In this document: in pieces, positions 16,278-25,638 of the stretch
Numbering within the stretch: position 1 is the first letter of the stretch
How the letters are laid out: each line of letters starts with the position of its first letter
Assembly: GCA_018673175.1 (NCBI GenBank)
Contig: JABHDF010000041.1
Coordinates: forward strand, 1 to 60,787
Length of the DNA: 60,787 bases
Direction of reading: 5' to 3'
Source of the DNA: Rhodobiaceae bacterium
GTDB lineage: Bacteria > Pseudomonadota > Alphaproteobacteria > RS24
The notes under the pieces: model-generated
Seen by the model: the letters and a program-made list of their open reading frames with translations, nothing else
What the model was told of the DNA's origin: nothing
The model's database searches: none
Program-made: the position numbers and the translations under genes

Positions 16278-16547
16278 ATGACAGATAATCAAACCGCCAA
16301 AAAACCCCTCCGCAAAGCTTTTCGCAAACCATGGTTGCCCATTCGCGTGCGCAAGCTCATCGGCCTTGTGGCTATGCTCGCCTTAATTATTTTCTACGCC
16401 CTCTTGGTGATGACCGTGGCCGTGACCACCAGCGTGCCAGATAATAAAGCGATTGAGCTGGTGTTTTATTTGATTACCGGCATCGCTTGGGTGCTGCCAG
16501 CGGGCGCGATTATTTATTGGATGCAACGCCCCGACGAGGAAGAGTAA
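16278..16547 (+). CDS. DUF2842 family small membrane protein
   Basis: The 89-residue protein belongs to DUF2842, small two-span membrane proteins of alphaproteobacteria. The pattern is RVRKLIGLVAMLALIIFYALL (span one, about 29-51), then ELVFYLITGIAWVLPAGAIIYWM (span two, about 61-83), ending acidic. The frame is open from 16119, but that overlaps ctaA, so the ATG at 16278 is chosen. The function of the family is unknown. It is divergent from ctaA, with about 100 bases between starts, so the two may share a control region. The stop region is tandemly duplicated. Confidence 0.85.
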   Translation: MTDNQTAKKPLRKAFRKPWLPIRVRKLIGLVAMLALIIFYALLVMTVAVTTSVPDNKAIELVFYLITGIAWVLPAGAIIYWMQRPDEEE

Positions 16548-16568
16548 GTCCCGACGAGGAAGAATAAG
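16531..16568 (+). repeat. 20-bp tandem duplication over the DUF2842 stop codon
   Basis: CCGACGAGGAAGAGTAAGTC (16531-16550) is repeated with one change directly after (16551-16568). The first copy carries the last codons and the TAA stop; the second is untranslated. It looks like a recent slippage duplication. Confidence 0.8.
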
Positions 16569-16581
16569 AATAAGTCCAAAA

Positions 16582-16615
16582 TAAAAAGCCGCCTCCCATG
16601 GGGAAGCGGCTTTTA
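16582..16615. terminator. bidirectional rho-independent terminator
   Basis: AGCCGC (16587-16592) pairs with GCGGCT (16606-16611), with a further CC/GG extension toward the loop. TTTT follows on the plus strand and TTTTTATTTT on the minus strand. It can end DUF2842 transcripts from the left and the 26-codon gene from the right. Confidence 0.85.
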
Positions 16616-16646
16616 TTCGGTCTCTACATTGCGCGAGACGATAGGC

Positions 16647-16727
16647 TTAGTCTGGGCGTCCGAACTGAATAATGTTCAAGACAAACATCGCCGCAATAAA
16701 AATCACGATAGGTAAAATAGAAGTCAT
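16647..16727 (-). CDS. 26-residue single-span membrane peptide
   Basis: This is a short open frame with every mark of a real gene. The ATG at 16727 is preceded by GGAG with an eight-base spacer. The product begins [17 protein letters not shown] and ends NIIQFGRPD, a single hydrophobic helix followed by a short polar tail with R and D, and is about 26 residues. It ends 35 bases before the hairpin at 16587-16611, which has a T-rich tail in this direction. Neighbours are tRNA-Pro(GGG) upstream and DUF2842 convergent downstream. Such peptides usually bind larger membrane complexes. The function is unknown; the translation is direct, the coding status an inference. Confidence 0.65.
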   Translation of the reverse strand: MTSILPIVIFIAAMFVLNIIQFGRPD

Positions 16728-16771
16728 TTCTTCATCTCCAAAATAAGCGGGGGTCACTTATGGTATCGAAT

Positions 16772-16848
16772 TGGTCGGAGCGGCGGGATTCGAACCCACG
16801 ACCCCTTGTCCCCCAGACAAGTGCGCTACCGGGCTGCGCTACGCTCCG
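16772..16848 (-). tRNA. tRNA-Pro (anticodon GGG)
   Basis: A 77-base cloverleaf on the minus strand runs from CGGAGC to GCTCCG-A-CCA, with CCA encoded. The anticodon arm CTTGT-CTGGGGG-ACAAG gives GGG. The D-arm and T-arm (GGTTCGAATCC) are regular. It differs from the UGG isoacceptor at 1736-1812 mainly in the acceptor and anticodon stems. Confidence 0.95.
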
Positions 16849-16927
16849 ACGTGAGGAATTACTAAAAGCTTTCGAGCCAAAAGGCAAGTCGGCTAAAGGC
16901 AAGTCGGCTAAGGATTGATTGGGCGTC

Positions 16928-17311
16928 TTAATCTGCGAGTAAAAGTCGCGCCTGCATCAGGCTTTGGCGTGCCGCCTCTAATTGGCTGCGCTGCTCTAAC
17001 GTAAGCGACGTACCTTGGTTCGACTTTTGCTGATGGCTTTGGCGCTGGGCCCGCACGCTGGCAATGCCATCGTCTTTGATAAGCTTTTGCACGCCCTTAA
17101 TGGTCAGGCCCTGCTCGTATAATAAATGCTGGATGCCTGAGATGAGCGCCACATCTTCGGGGCGATAATAGCGCCGCCCATTGGCTCGTTTCATCGGTTG
17201 AATTTGATCGAACTTACTTTCCCAAAAGCGCAAAACATGCGGCTTTACGTCGAGCAATTGTGCGACTTCACTAATGGTTCGAAAGGCAGATTCTGATTTT
17301 GTGTCACTCAT
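16928..17311 (-). CDS. MerR-family transcriptional regulator
   Basis: The 127-residue protein has an N-terminal MerR winged helix: [22 protein letters not shown] (13-34) and [16 protein letters not shown] (42-57). No metal-binding cysteines are present, so it is not a classical metal sensor. A basic linker ([13 protein letters not shown]) and a C-terminal coiled coil follow. This small MerR protein directly after ihfA is a conserved alphaproteobacterial pair. It starts nine bases after the ihfA stop. The target genes are unknown. Confidence 0.88.
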   Translation of the reverse strand: MSDTKSESAFRTISEVAQLLDVKPHVLRFWESKFDQIQPMKRANGRRYYRPEDVALISGIQHLLYEQGLTIKGVQKLIKDDGIASVRAQRQSHQQKSNQGTSLTLEQRSQLEAARQSLMQARLLLAD

Positions 17312-17320
17312 GCAATCGAC

Positions 17321-17626
17321 CTAGTCGAGGCCGGCCATTTTATTGATTTTACCTTTGAGGACATGACTGGCACGAAAGCTGAGAACGCGGCGGGGGTCGA
17401 TGGGCACTTCTTCGCCGGTTTTTGGATTGCGCCCCACGCGGCCATTTTTATGGCGCACCAAAAAGGAGCCAAAAGAAGAGAGTTTCACATCATCGCCACG
17501 CACCAAAGCGTCGGAGACGAGGTCGAGAACGGTTTCCACAATCTGTGCAGACTCGCTACGAGACAGGCCGACAGTATTGTAAACGACTTCACTTAAGTCA
17601 GCGCGTGTAATCGTTTTTCCTGCCAT
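17321..17626 (-). CDS. ihfA: integration host factor subunit alpha
   Basis: The protein has 101 residues from the ATG at 17626 (the frame extends to 17659). It is a HU/IHF fold: [20 protein letters not shown] at the N-terminus, [29 protein letters not shown] as the DNA-inserting beta arm with the Pro of RNPKTG, and a C-terminal helix ending KGKINKM. IHF binds and sharply bends DNA, shaping promoters and the nucleoid; it acts as an alpha/beta heterodimer and ihfB is not in the window. Position after fabH and before the merR gene matches the common order. Confidence 0.94.
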   Translation of the reverse strand: MAGKTITRADLSEVVYNTVGLSRSESAQIVETVLDLVSDALVRGDDVKLSSFGSFLVRHKNGRVGRNPKTGEEVPIDPRRVLSFRASHVLKGKINKMAGLD

Positions 17627-17707
17627 GAAAGCTCTCCCAATCCCTCTGAATATAAGCACATGGCATTTTAATCATGCAAGCAAAAACAAAACGTTAACGT
17701 TGTTTTA

Positions 17708-18688
17708 TTACCAACGAATAAGATTGGCGCCCCAAGTTAATCCACCGCCCATGGCCTCCAACATAACAATATCCCCCGAGCGAACCTTGCCCTCTTGCAC
17801 AATTTGACATAGCGCCAAAGGAATAGAAGCCGCCGATGTATTGGCGTGTTGGTGAATGGTCACCACGGTCTTTTCTATGGGCAGACCAATCTTTTTGGCC
17901 ACCCCATCGATGATACGCTTATTGGCTTGATGCGGCACAAACCAATCGACGTCGGCAATCGTCATATCGCTTTGCTGCAATAGCGTATTGATGGCATCCG
18001 AAATATTGCCCACCGCATGGCGGTAGACCTCGCGCCCCTGCATCCGCAGGTGCCCCGTTGTGCCTGTGGTCGAGGGCCCGCCATCGACATAAAGAATGTC
18101 CGACAACTCTCCATCGGATCGCAAATAAGACCCGATGACATGGCTGGCTGTGTCTAGCCCATCTGGCGCCACGTCGACCGCTTCAAGCACAACCGCGCCC
18201 GCGCCATCGCCGAACAGAACCGCCGTGGAGCGGTCTTTCATATCTAACAATCGGGTCATGGTTTCGGCACCGATGAGAAGCGCGCGTGTGGCCTGTCCCG
18301 TCTCCAACATGGCACTGGCTACACTCAGGCCATAAACAAAGCCCGAGCAAACGGCCTGCACATCAAAGGCGGCCCCATGGCGCATCCCTAGCTTTTTTTG
18401 CACCAAAGCGGCGGTGGCAGGAAAGGTTAAATCTGGCGTGGTGGTAGCCACGATAATCAGGTCAATGTCGGCGGGGCTGAGCTTGGCATTTGCCAAAGCG
18501 GCTTGCGCGGCCTCAATCGCTAAATCGGAAGTGGTCTCCCCTTCCGCCGCCTGGTGGCGCTGCTGAATACCGGAACGGCTTTGTATCCACTCATCACTGG
18601 TGTCTAAAATTTTCGTCAGGTCCTCATTGCTAACAACCTTTTTGGGCAAGTAGGATCCGATACCCATTATTTTTGTTTTCCGGCTCAT
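17708..18688 (-). CDS. fabH: 3-oxoacyl-[acyl-carrier-protein] synthase III
   Basis: The 326-residue condensing enzyme joins acetyl-CoA (or a branched starter) with malonyl-ACP to begin fatty-acid synthesis. The catalytic triad is readable: Cys114 in DVQAVCSGFVYGL, His in FVPHQANKRI and Asn in HQHANTSAAS. The family GGG motif near the C-terminus is AMGGGLTWG. It lies 25 bases after plsX in the conserved yceD-plsX-fabH-ihfA order, linking phospholipid and fatty-acid initiation. Confidence 0.96.
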   Translation of the reverse strand: MSRKTKIMGIGSYLPKKVVSNEDLTKILDTSDEWIQSRSGIQQRHQAAEGETTSDLAIEAAQAALANAKLSPADIDLIIVATTTPDLTFPATAALVQKKLGMRHGAAFDVQAVCSGFVYGLSVASAMLETGQATRALLIGAETMTRLLDMKDRSTAVLFGDGAGAVVLEAVDVAPDGLDTASHVIGSYLRSDGELSDILYVDGGPSTTGTTGHLRMQGREVYRHAVGNISDAINTLLQQSDMTIADVDWFVPHQANKRIIDGVAKKIGLPIEKTVVTIHQHANTSAASIPLALCQIVQEGKVRSGDIVMLEAMGGGLTWGANLIRW

Positions 18689-18713
18689 AAAAACTCGCTT
18701 TTTGCACCAAAGT

Positions 18714-19757
18714 TTAAGTTAAAGACTGTGCCCATGCGTCATCCAATAAGGCTTGCATCGCCTCAATATCCGAACTAATCGCGCCAAGGATATCTGCTTC
18801 GGCCGCTTCAATAGCCACTTCGACGGCTGTGGCAAAGCCATCCGCATCGGCGCCACCATGGCTCTTCACCACAATGCCGTTCAAGCCCAACAACATACCG
18901 CCATTGGCAGCGTTGGGATCCATTCGCTTGCGCAAGGCTTTAAACGCACCCATGGAGAAAACATAGCCAATCTTGGAAAGCAGGGAACTGCCCATGGCTT
19001 GGCGCAAATATTCGCCAATTTGGCGGGCCGTGCCCTCCGCCGTTTTCAGCGCGATATTGCCCGTGAACCCATCGGTCACCACAACATCCACATCGCCGCG
19101 CCCGATACCATCGCCTTCTACAAAACCTTTGAAATTCAAATCCGACAGCGTCAATAACTCTGCCGCTTCCTTCACTTCATCCGTGCCTTTTACTTCTTCG
19201 ACACCAATATTCAACAAGCCGATTTCAGGCTCGGAAAGGCCAAAGACCGTGCGCGCATAAGCAGCGCCCATAACCGCAAATTGCGCATAATGCGCTGCCG
19301 TGCCACCAATATTGGCGCCCACATCTAGCACCACGCTCTCGCCACGCACGGTCGGCCAAATCGCGGCCATCGCGGGGCGTTCGATACCTGGCAGAGTGCG
19401 CAAAACCACTTTGCCCATCGCCATCAAGGCGCCCGTGTTGCCGGCCGATACGAACGCTTGCGCTTCGCCTTGCTTCACCGCATCCACGCCACGCCACATG
19501 CCCGATACTTTGCGGCCCTGGCGCAAAGCGACAGACGGCTTGGCATCCATCGATACTTCTTTTTCGCAATGATGCACGGTGCAAACAGCTTGCAGCGAAT
19601 TGTGTTGGCTCAGCTCCGCTTGGATGGCCTCTTCATTGCCAAACAATAAGAAAGCCGCATTGGGGCGCTCCAAATGGGTTTGCACCAGCCCTCGTATCGT
19701 AACCTCGGGCCCAACATCGCCACCCATGGCATCAATCGCTATAATGGTTTTTTGCAC
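18714..19757 (-). CDS. plsX: phosphate acyltransferase PlsX
   Basis: The 347-residue enzyme makes acyl-phosphate from acyl-ACP for phosphatidic acid synthesis by PlsY. It begins [19 protein letters not shown], the family's signature, and contains [14 protein letters not shown] and [17 protein letters not shown]. It is a soluble protein that associates with the membrane surface. It stands between yceD (80 bases upstream) and fabH (25 bases downstream). Confidence 0.96.
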   Translation of the reverse strand: MQKTIIAIDAMGGDVGPEVTIRGLVQTHLERPNAAFLLFGNEEAIQAELSQHNSLQAVCTVHHCEKEVSMDAKPSVALRQGRKVSGMWRGVDAVKQGEAQAFVSAGNTGALMAMGKVVLRTLPGIERPAMAAIWPTVRGESVVLDVGANIGGTAAHYAQFAVMGAAYARTVFGLSEPEIGLLNIGVEEVKGTDEVKEAAELLTLSDLNFKGFVEGDGIGRGDVDVVVTDGFTGNIALKTAEGTARQIGEYLRQAMGSSLLSKIGYVFSMGAFKALRKRMDPNAANGGMLLGLNGIVVKSHGGADADGFATAVEVAIEAAEADILGAISSDIEAMQALLDDAWAQSLT

Positions 19758-19837
19758 GAGAGCCCCTTAAATTTTGGCTTTCACCAAATCTCACTAACTA
19801 GCGACTTATATGCGCCAATTCGCCGAAAACTTCAAGT

Positions 19838-20431
19838 TTACTCGCCGTCGTCTTCCAGACTGGACTTCAACCCTGCCAAAGCGGCAAAGGGCGATGGCCG
19901 TTTATCTTCGGCCTCAATCTCGGCTTCGCTTTGTCCATAGCCCTCAAACGAAACGCCTGGCGCGCGCGGATAGGCTGGCACTTCCATAGCAAAAACTTGC
20001 GTAATCGCCTCGCCAACATCCGCCTCGCCATTTTGCATGGCCTCGGGCAAATCTGTGTCGAAGTCATCTTCGGGAACCATATATTTAGCCACGCGTTCGG
20101 CAGGCTGAAATTCCAGCGTGAAGCTTTGCTCAATATCCGTCCATAAAGGCTCTAGGGTCACCCCACAAAGCTGGCGCAACCTTCCCTTCACCTTGCCGGT
20201 GGCCAGAAGGCAGGCTTTGTCGAGCGGCGTCAGCAGAGCTTGAAAGCTCAAGTCCGCCACCTCCTCGACTTGCAACCGCGTGGCAAGTGCTAAAAGAACC
20301 TCCGCGTCGGCGCTATGCTTCAAGGTCTTGCCAGAGGGTGGCACCACGTCTTGGCGAACCAAAACGCTCATCTCGCCCTCGCCAAAGGGAAGCTCAAAAT
20401 CGGTTTCATCATCGTGGGGAACTTGCGTCAT
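19838..20431 (-). CDS. yceD: DUF177 (YceD) family protein
   Basis: The 197-residue protein belongs to DUF177. The recognisable core is VKGRLRQLCGVTLEPLWTDIEQSFTLEF (about 78-105), with the conserved Cys; in many bacteria YceD takes part in 23S rRNA processing or accumulation and its gene precedes rpmF or plsX. Here rpmF is absent and plsX follows. The C-terminal half is acidic. It starts 16 bases after the CBP3-like gene on the same strand. Confidence 0.85.
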   Translation of the reverse strand: MTQVPHDDETDFELPFGEGEMSVLVRQDVVPPSGKTLKHSADAEVLLALATRLQVEEVADLSFQALLTPLDKACLLATGKVKGRLRQLCGVTLEPLWTDIEQSFTLEFQPAERVAKYMVPEDDFDTDLPEAMQNGEADVGEAITQVFAMEVPAYPRAPGVSFEGYGQSEAEIEAEDKRPSPFAALAGLKSSLEDDGE

Positions 20432-20447
20432 CGCGGATACCTCAACC

Positions 20448-21005
20448 CTAACCTTCGAAAACTTGGCCAGCCAGAATGTCTTCGAGAGACCGCTTTGCCA
20501 ATTGTTTTTCTAACTCTATTAAATAATCCCCCAGCTCCGCCATCTTCGCGGCATCGGCTGCGTCTGGCGTTTCTGGATATAGATTGCGCGTCAGCACTTC
20601 AGCCAAGCGCGCCTTCGCCGCTTTGGTCGCACGCGCGGGCGCGGCTTTGCCCAAAGCTTCATCATAGGCGGCGGCGCGGCCATAAAACGCCTGCGCCATT
20701 TTGCGTATTCTTTTGCCAACGCCCAAATCACCGACACCGGACTCGCGCATCGCTTGGTCCATATCGCGAAAGAAAACATCGAACAGCGCCTGGCCTACCT
20801 CGTCGCGGGCCACCCCATCGGTGCGCAAGCGGCGAAGCACCAGATGCACATGGGCGGCGAGGAAATCAAAGCGACCGTCAAAGCTATCTGGCACTTGCCC
20901 CGCGCCATAATAATCTGGCCGACGCGCCTGCACCATAATGGCTGTATAGGCGGGCAAAACATCGGGCGCTTTGCGACGCAACGATAGAAAATCTAATAAT
21001 CCCAT
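20448..21005 (-). CDS. ubiquinol-cytochrome c chaperone (CBP3-like)
   Basis: The protein has 185 residues from the ATG at 21005, chosen because AAGGAGA lies just upstream; the frame continues to 21062. It matches the bacterial relatives of yeast Cbp3, an assembly factor of the cytochrome bc1 complex: YTAIMVQARRPDYYGAGQVPDSFDGRFDFLAAHVHLV and a following RRLRTDG helix are characteristic. A role in cytochrome b maturation is inferred from the family. It is divergent from bamE, with about 140 bases between starts, and heads the yceD-plsX run. Confidence 0.85.
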   Translation of the reverse strand: MGLLDFLSLRRKAPDVLPAYTAIMVQARRPDYYGAGQVPDSFDGRFDFLAAHVHLVLRRLRTDGVARDEVGQALFDVFFRDMDQAMRESGVGDLGVGKRIRKMAQAFYGRAAAYDEALGKAAPARATKAAKARLAEVLTRNLYPETPDAADAAKMAELGDYLIELEKQLAKRSLEDILAGQVFEG

Positions 21006-21146
21006 AGCACTCTCCTTACCCGAGCTCGGCGCCTTTTTTCGAGGCATACCAACTCTGCTCATTTATATCTTTTCGGTTGCCAGCACGCGCGGGATTGAGT
21101 ACCCCATTCATTGCGCCGACAGGCCATCTGAGATAGGTTATAAATC

Positions 21147-21650
21147 ATGCGATTGATTGAACAAGCAAAGATTAAACAGACAGTGTCACACCCCCTATTG
21201 CGGGCCAGCCGGAGTGCGCTGGTGCTTGCGGCCCTGCTGGCACCTTTGTCCGCATGCGCGCCGGTGATCGATAATCGTGGTTATGTTTTTGATGAGCGCC
21301 AGATTAACAGCTTGAAAAAAGGCATCACCAAGCGGCAAACCATTCAAGATAGTTTTGGCTCGCCCTCGACGGTAACCAAGCTCAACGGCGATGCGTTTTA
21401 TTATGTGAACTCTCGCTTTGTGACGGAAAGCTATCGCGCCCCAGAAGAAGTCGCGCGCAAGGTGCTGGCGATTTACTTTGCCGCCGATAACACGGTGAAA
21501 GATTTTGCCGTCTACGGTCTCGACGATGGCATCATCGTACCCATCATTGCGCGGACAACCGCGACCCAGGGTCAGGAGCTATCTGTCTTAGGGCAAATAT
21601 TTGGTAACCTTGGCCGCTTTGGCGACAATGCCCCTGGCAGTGACTTTTAG
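21147..21650 (+). CDS. bamE: outer-membrane assembly lipoprotein BamE
   Basis: The 167-residue SmpA/OmlA-family lipoprotein is a small subunit of the BAM complex that inserts beta-barrel proteins. The signal peptide ends in the lipobox LSAC with C37 as the lipidated residue. The domain shows the typical GITKRQTIQDSFGSPSTV and DAFYYVNSRF pattern. It is longer than E. coli BamE (113 residues), with a C-terminal tail. It is monocistronic and divergent from the CBP3-like gene. No other bam gene is in the window. Confidence 0.9.
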   Translation: MRLIEQAKIKQTVSHPLLRASRSALVLAALLAPLSACAPVIDNRGYVFDERQINSLKKGITKRQTIQDSFGSPSTVTKLNGDAFYYVNSRFVTESYRAPEEVARKVLAIYFAADNTVKDFAVYGLDDGIIVPIIARTTATQGQELSVLGQIFGNLGRFGDNAPGSDF

Positions 21651-21683
21651 ATTTAAAGCCGCCTGCCAGAGAAGTTTGTTTGC

Positions 21684-22217
21684 CTAGCGCGCTTTCCAAC
21701 GCTTATGCGCAGCTTGCAGAGCCGCTAGCACCAAGACAATCGCCGCCATCAACAACGACAATCGCGTGAAGATAAATTTGGTCAGCGTAAAGCGATTGGC
21801 CCAATCTACTTGCGCCATAGAGATATCTGGATATTGCACCAGCATCGCTGTGATTTGCATGTTTTCCGCCAAATCCACAAAGCCACCAATAACTGGCACA
21901 TAGGCCAAGGCACGCAAGCGGTCGTTCGGTGCAAAGCGATACAGAACCCCAGCATATAGGCTCACATAAGCAAGCGGGAATAGCGTGTCGAGGGTTGGGC
22001 TTACCCAAGCATAGATCCGGCGCCCGGCCTCCCCGTAGCCTTCCATAGCGGCCACGACCTCTGCATAGTCATACCCATCGGTGCGCACATCAAGGCTCGC
22101 AAGATCGCCCGCAAACTGTGGGAAAATGACATTCAAGAAAGCCCAGGTCATTACAAAACTAAAAATCAGAACTGGCGTTCTCGAGACAAATTCAAAATAG
22201 GGTGTCAATTGTTTCAT
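21684..22217 (-). CDS. four-span membrane protein of unknown function
   Basis: The 177-residue protein has four predicted spans (about 14-35, 73-92, 100-122, 148-170), joined by a larger loop at 36-72 that is acidic and probably outside. A conserved-looking segment is PVIGGFVDLAENMQI, with a charged DLAEN inside a membrane region. I do not recognise the family. The start follows AAGGAGAA ribosome-site sequence. It lies between bamE (convergent) and the hppA terminator and appears to be transcribed alone. Confidence 0.75.
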   Translation of the reverse strand: MKQLTPYFEFVSRTPVLIFSFVMTWAFLNVIFPQFAGDLASLDVRTDGYDYAEVVAAMEGYGEAGRRIYAWVSPTLDTLFPLAYVSLYAGVLYRFAPNDRLRALAYVPVIGGFVDLAENMQITAMLVQYPDISMAQVDWANRFTLTKFIFTRLSLLMAAIVLVLAALQAAHKRWKAR

Positions 22218-22282
22218 TGGTTTTCTCCTTATTGTTTTTATTTAGTCATAAAACCATAAAAATCTCTTAATACAAACAGCTA

Positions 22283-22326
22283 ATAAAAAACCCGAGGCCA
22301 TCGTCACGCGACGGCCTCGGGCTTTT
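22283..22326 (-). terminator. strong rho-independent terminator after hppA
   Basis: CCCGAGGCC (22291-22299) pairs perfectly with GGCCTCGGG (22313-22321), and the stem can extend inward. TTTTTTATTA follows on the minus strand. It lies 28 bases past the hppA stop. Confidence 0.9.
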
Positions 22327-22348
22327 AAGCTTAAGTGTAAATCGCTAC

Positions 22349-24460
22349 TTAGTGAGCCAGAACGGCCAACAGCAGAAGCGCAACAATATTGGTGATTTTA
22401 ATCATTGGGTTCACCGCAGGGCCAGCCGTATCTTTATACGGGTCGCCGACGGTGTCGCCAGTGACGGCCGCTTTGTGAGCTTCAGAGCCCTTGCCGCCGT
22501 GATTGCCATCTTCGATGTATTTCTTGGCATTGTCCCAAGCACCGCCACCTGCTGTCATGGACAAAGCCACGAACAAGCCGGTTACGATGACACCCAGCAG
22601 CATAGCGCCGAGGGCAGAGAACGCAGCCGAACGACCCGCGACTTGCTCAATGATGAAGTAGAAAGCAATCGGGGAGAGAACTGGCAACATCGATGGAACG
22701 ATCATTTCTTTGATCGCTGCACGCGTTAGCAGGTCAACCGCAGCCGTGTAATCTGGCTTCTCGGTGCCCTTCATAATGCCTGGCTTCTCTTTGAACTGAC
22801 GACGCACTTCTTCGACAATGGAACCCGCTGCGCGGCCAACTGCCATCATGCCCATCGAACCGAATAGGAATGGCAATAGGCCACCAATAAACAGACCCGA
22901 AACCACATATGGGTTGGACAAGGAGAAGTCGACAGAAACACCGGCAAAGTATGGATATTGCTCGGCGTTCTCAGCGAAGAAACGCAAGTCTTGCGTGTAA
23001 GCGGCAAACAATACCAACGCACCCAGACCCGCAGACCCAATGGCATAGCCTTTGGTAACCGCTTTCGTGGTGTTACCCACGGCGTCTAGAGCATCGGTTG
23101 TTTCGCGAACGCTTTCTGGCAGTTCAGCCATTTCAGCAATGCCGCCCGCGTTATCGGTCACAGGACCGAAAGCGTCGAGCGCCACAACCATACCGGCCAG
23201 CGCCAACATGGTGCTAACCGCAATGGCGATACCAAACAGACCCGCGATGTTATGCGTGGCGATAATGCCGATCACAATCACAATCGCTGGCAGAGCGGTT
23301 GATTCCATGGAAACAGCCAGACCCTGAATAACGTTCGTACCGTGGCCCGTTTCAGAAGCCGCAGCCACTGATTTAACCGGACGGTATTGAACGCCTGTAT
23401 AATATTCGGTAATCCAAATAATCAGACCGGTGATAACCAGACCCAAGACACCGCAAAGATATAGATCCATGCCGGTGATGGTGATGCCTTCATAAATACG
23501 TTGCGTATCTAGACCGATGGTCGCATCGGTAACAAAATACAAAGCAATCAGGCTTAGCACCGCAGAGGCAACAAAGCCTTTATAAAGCGCACCCATGATC
23601 GAGTTGTTTTTGCCCAGACGGACAAAGAAAGTACCGATAATCGAGGTCACAATGCAGGTGCCGCCAATAGCCAGCGGGTACATCATCATCGACAAAGCGT
23701 CATTGGTGAAGAAGATGGCGCTCAAGACCATGGTGGCAACAATCGTTACCGCATAGGTTTCGAACAAATCAGCCGCCATGCCTGCGCAATCGCCTACGTT
23801 GTCGCCAACGTTATCGGCAATCGTCGCTGGGTTGCGAGGATCATCTTCTGGAATGCCAGCTTCTACTTTACCGACCAAGTCACCGCCAACATCTGCACCT
23901 TTGGTGAAGATACCGCCGCCGAGACGCGCGAAGATAGAAATAAGCGAGGCACCAAAGCCTAGGGCTACCAGCGCGTCAATAACTTCGCGAGCATCTGGGG
24001 CCAGGCCAAAGCCATGTACCAGAACCGCGAAATAAACCGCAACCGACAAAAGCGCCAGACCGGCAACCAACATACCTGTCACTGCGCCCGAACGGAACGC
24101 GAGAGAGAGGCCAGCGCCAAGGCTTTCAGAAGCAGCTTGGGTGGTACGTACATTGGCACGAACCGAAACCAACATGCCGACGTAGCCAGCAGCACCCGAC
24201 AAAGTGGCACCAACGATAAAGCCGATAGACACTTTTGCGCCAAGTAGGAAGTAAACCAAAATCGCGATCACGACACCTACGATGCCGATGGTGCGATATT
24301 GACGGTTCAAATAGGCACCAGCGCCTTCTTGAATAGCCGATGCAATTTCTTGCATCCGCTCGTTGCCGGCATCTGCCTGCATAATGCTTCGGGCTGTCCA
24401 AATACCATATACAATGGCAAGCAGACCAGAACCGATGATAAGCCACATCAAGTTGCTCAT
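22349..24460 (-). CDS. hppA: membrane-bound proton-translocating pyrophosphatase (K+-independent type)
   Basis: The protein has 703 residues from the ATG at 24460; the frame to 24562 adds an unlikely leader. It couples hydrolysis of pyrophosphate to H+ pumping across the inner membrane and has about 16 spans. The pyrophosphate-binding segments are [21 protein letters not shown] and [19 protein letters not shown], with a third acidic cluster near [28 protein letters not shown] has Lys where K+-dependent enzymes have Ala; from the established family rule this marks the K+-independent subclass. It stands alone behind thiL (151-base gap) and ends at a strong terminator. Confidence 0.96.
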   Translation of the reverse strand: MSNLMWLIIGSGLLAIVYGIWTARSIMQADAGNERMQEIASAIQEGAGAYLNRQYRTIGIVGVVIAILVYFLLGAKVSIGFIVGATLSGAAGYVGMLVSVRANVRTTQAASESLGAGLSLAFRSGAVTGMLVAGLALLSVAVYFAVLVHGFGLAPDAREVIDALVALGFGASLISIFARLGGGIFTKGADVGGDLVGKVEAGIPEDDPRNPATIADNVGDNVGDCAGMAADLFETYAVTIVATMVLSAIFFTNDALSMMMYPLAIGGTCIVTSIIGTFFVRLGKNNSIMGALYKGFVASAVLSLIALYFVTDATIGLDTQRIYEGITITGMDLYLCGVLGLVITGLIIWITEYYTGVQYRPVKSVAAASETGHGTNVIQGLAVSMESTALPAIVIVIGIIATHNIAGLFGIAIAVSTMLALAGMVVALDAFGPVTDNAGGIAEMAELPESVRETTDALDAVGNTTKAVTKGYAIGSAGLGALVLFAAYTQDLRFFAENAEQYPYFAGVSVDFSLSNPYVVSGLFIGGLLPFLFGSMGMMAVGRAAGSIVEEVRRQFKEKPGIMKGTEKPDYTAAVDLLTRAAIKEMIVPSMLPVLSPIAFYFIIEQVAGRSAAFSALGAMLLGVIVTGLFVALSMTAGGGAWDNAKKYIEDGNHGGKGSEAHKAAVTGDTVGDPYKDTAGPAVNPMIKITNIVALLLLAVLAH

Positions 24461-24611
24461 ATTATAACCTCTTCGTTTATGGGAATAGGCGGCGCGAAAT
24501 GCCCCTTGAACCTCCCCCTGATTAAGTGCGGCGAACATGCCAAATATCGTCTCGCAACGCAAGAAAAAGCATAAAGATTCGACTATTTAGACCAATTATT
24601 TCGCAAAACCG

Positions 24612-25625
24612 TCAAAAATGACGGTAACCGCGCGTCTCCAGAGCTATCTCAGCACCGCTTTGCGAGCGTAAAACAGCCCGAGTCGTTGGCCCGTCCCCGG
24701 CGCCAGCCTTGCACGTAACCCGCCCGATCTTCGTAAGCTGGGTCTGCGTAGCCTGCGCCAGCGCCGTCAGCGCCGCCGCTTTTTCCGGCGGCGCGGTGAA
24801 ACCAATTTGCAAATCATCCCCGCCGCCCAGCAGCCGCTCAAGCGCGCCACCTGCGTGTAAATACGCCTGCCCTGCCCCAGAATAAGGAATATCCGACAGC
24901 TGAATATCCATGCATACGCCACTGGCGAGGCACAAATGGTCTAAATCAGCCATTAATCCATCCGAGATATCCAGCGAGCTGGTCGCTATATCGACAAGCT
25001 TTTGACCCAAAGCCAGCGGTGGCTGCGGGTCGCTATAAGCTTTTCGAACATCTTCCAAGTGCTTTTGTTCGCCCAATTCCTGTTGTAAGCCGAGCCAACC
25101 ATCGCCAAGGACACCGGTTACATAAACATCGTCGCCCATTTGGGCGCCAGCGCGTTGCACCATTTTGCCATGCGGCACCAAGCCATACACCGTCAGGGAC
25201 AAAAAGCTCGTGGGCGTGCGCACCGTGTCCCCGCCCCATAGCTCTAGGCCCCAGGCGTTTAGGCCTCGGCCGAAAGCCGTCATGAGGTCGCGTAGATAAG
25301 CCGCCTCCCAGTCGGGGCTTAATCCGAGGCTCAAAGTGCAGCCCGCAGGCGTCGCCCCTTTGGCGGCAAGGTCAGAAATATTGCAAGCCAAAGCTCTGTT
25401 GGCCACAAGGCTCGCTTCTGCTGGAGAGGGAAAATGCACACCGGCGACCAAAGCATCGGTGCTGATAACCAGGTCATAGCCGCTCGGTGGGGTGAACACC
25501 GCGGCATCGTCGCGCAAGCCCAAAGCCGATGCGTTTTGCGCTAGGGGCGCCAATAATTCGCGTATGAGCCCAAATTCGCCCCCCAAGCTTTTGGAGACCG
25601 AAGGCGATGTGGGCTTTTTTACCAT
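24612..25625 (-). CDS. thiL: thiamine-monophosphate kinase
   Basis: The 337-residue enzyme phosphorylates thiamine monophosphate to the diphosphate cofactor, using ATP. Family features: GEFGLIRELLAPLA at the start, LRDDAAVF (Mg2+ and ATP binding), SPAEASLVANRALACNISDLAAKGATP and SLDISDGLMADLDH. It belongs to the PurM/ThiL superfamily. It follows nusB by 13 bases; nusB-thiL is a conserved pair in Proteobacteria. No thi genes are nearby and no TPP riboswitch is visible. Confidence 0.95.
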   Translation of the reverse strand: MVKKPTSPSVSKSLGGEFGLIRELLAPLAQNASALGLRDDAAVFTPPSGYDLVISTDALVAGVHFPSPAEASLVANRALACNISDLAAKGATPAGCTLSLGLSPDWEAAYLRDLMTAFGRGLNAWGLELWGGDTVRTPTSFLSLTVYGLVPHGKMVQRAGAQMGDDVYVTGVLGDGWLGLQQELGEQKHLEDVRKAYSDPQPPLALGQKLVDIATSSLDISDGLMADLDHLCLASGVCMDIQLSDIPYSGAGQAYLHAGGALERLLGGGDDLQIGFTAPPEKAAALTALAQATQTQLTKIGRVTCKAGAGDGPTTRAVLRSQSGAEIALETRGYRHF

Positions 25626-25638
25626 GCGAAAATCGACG

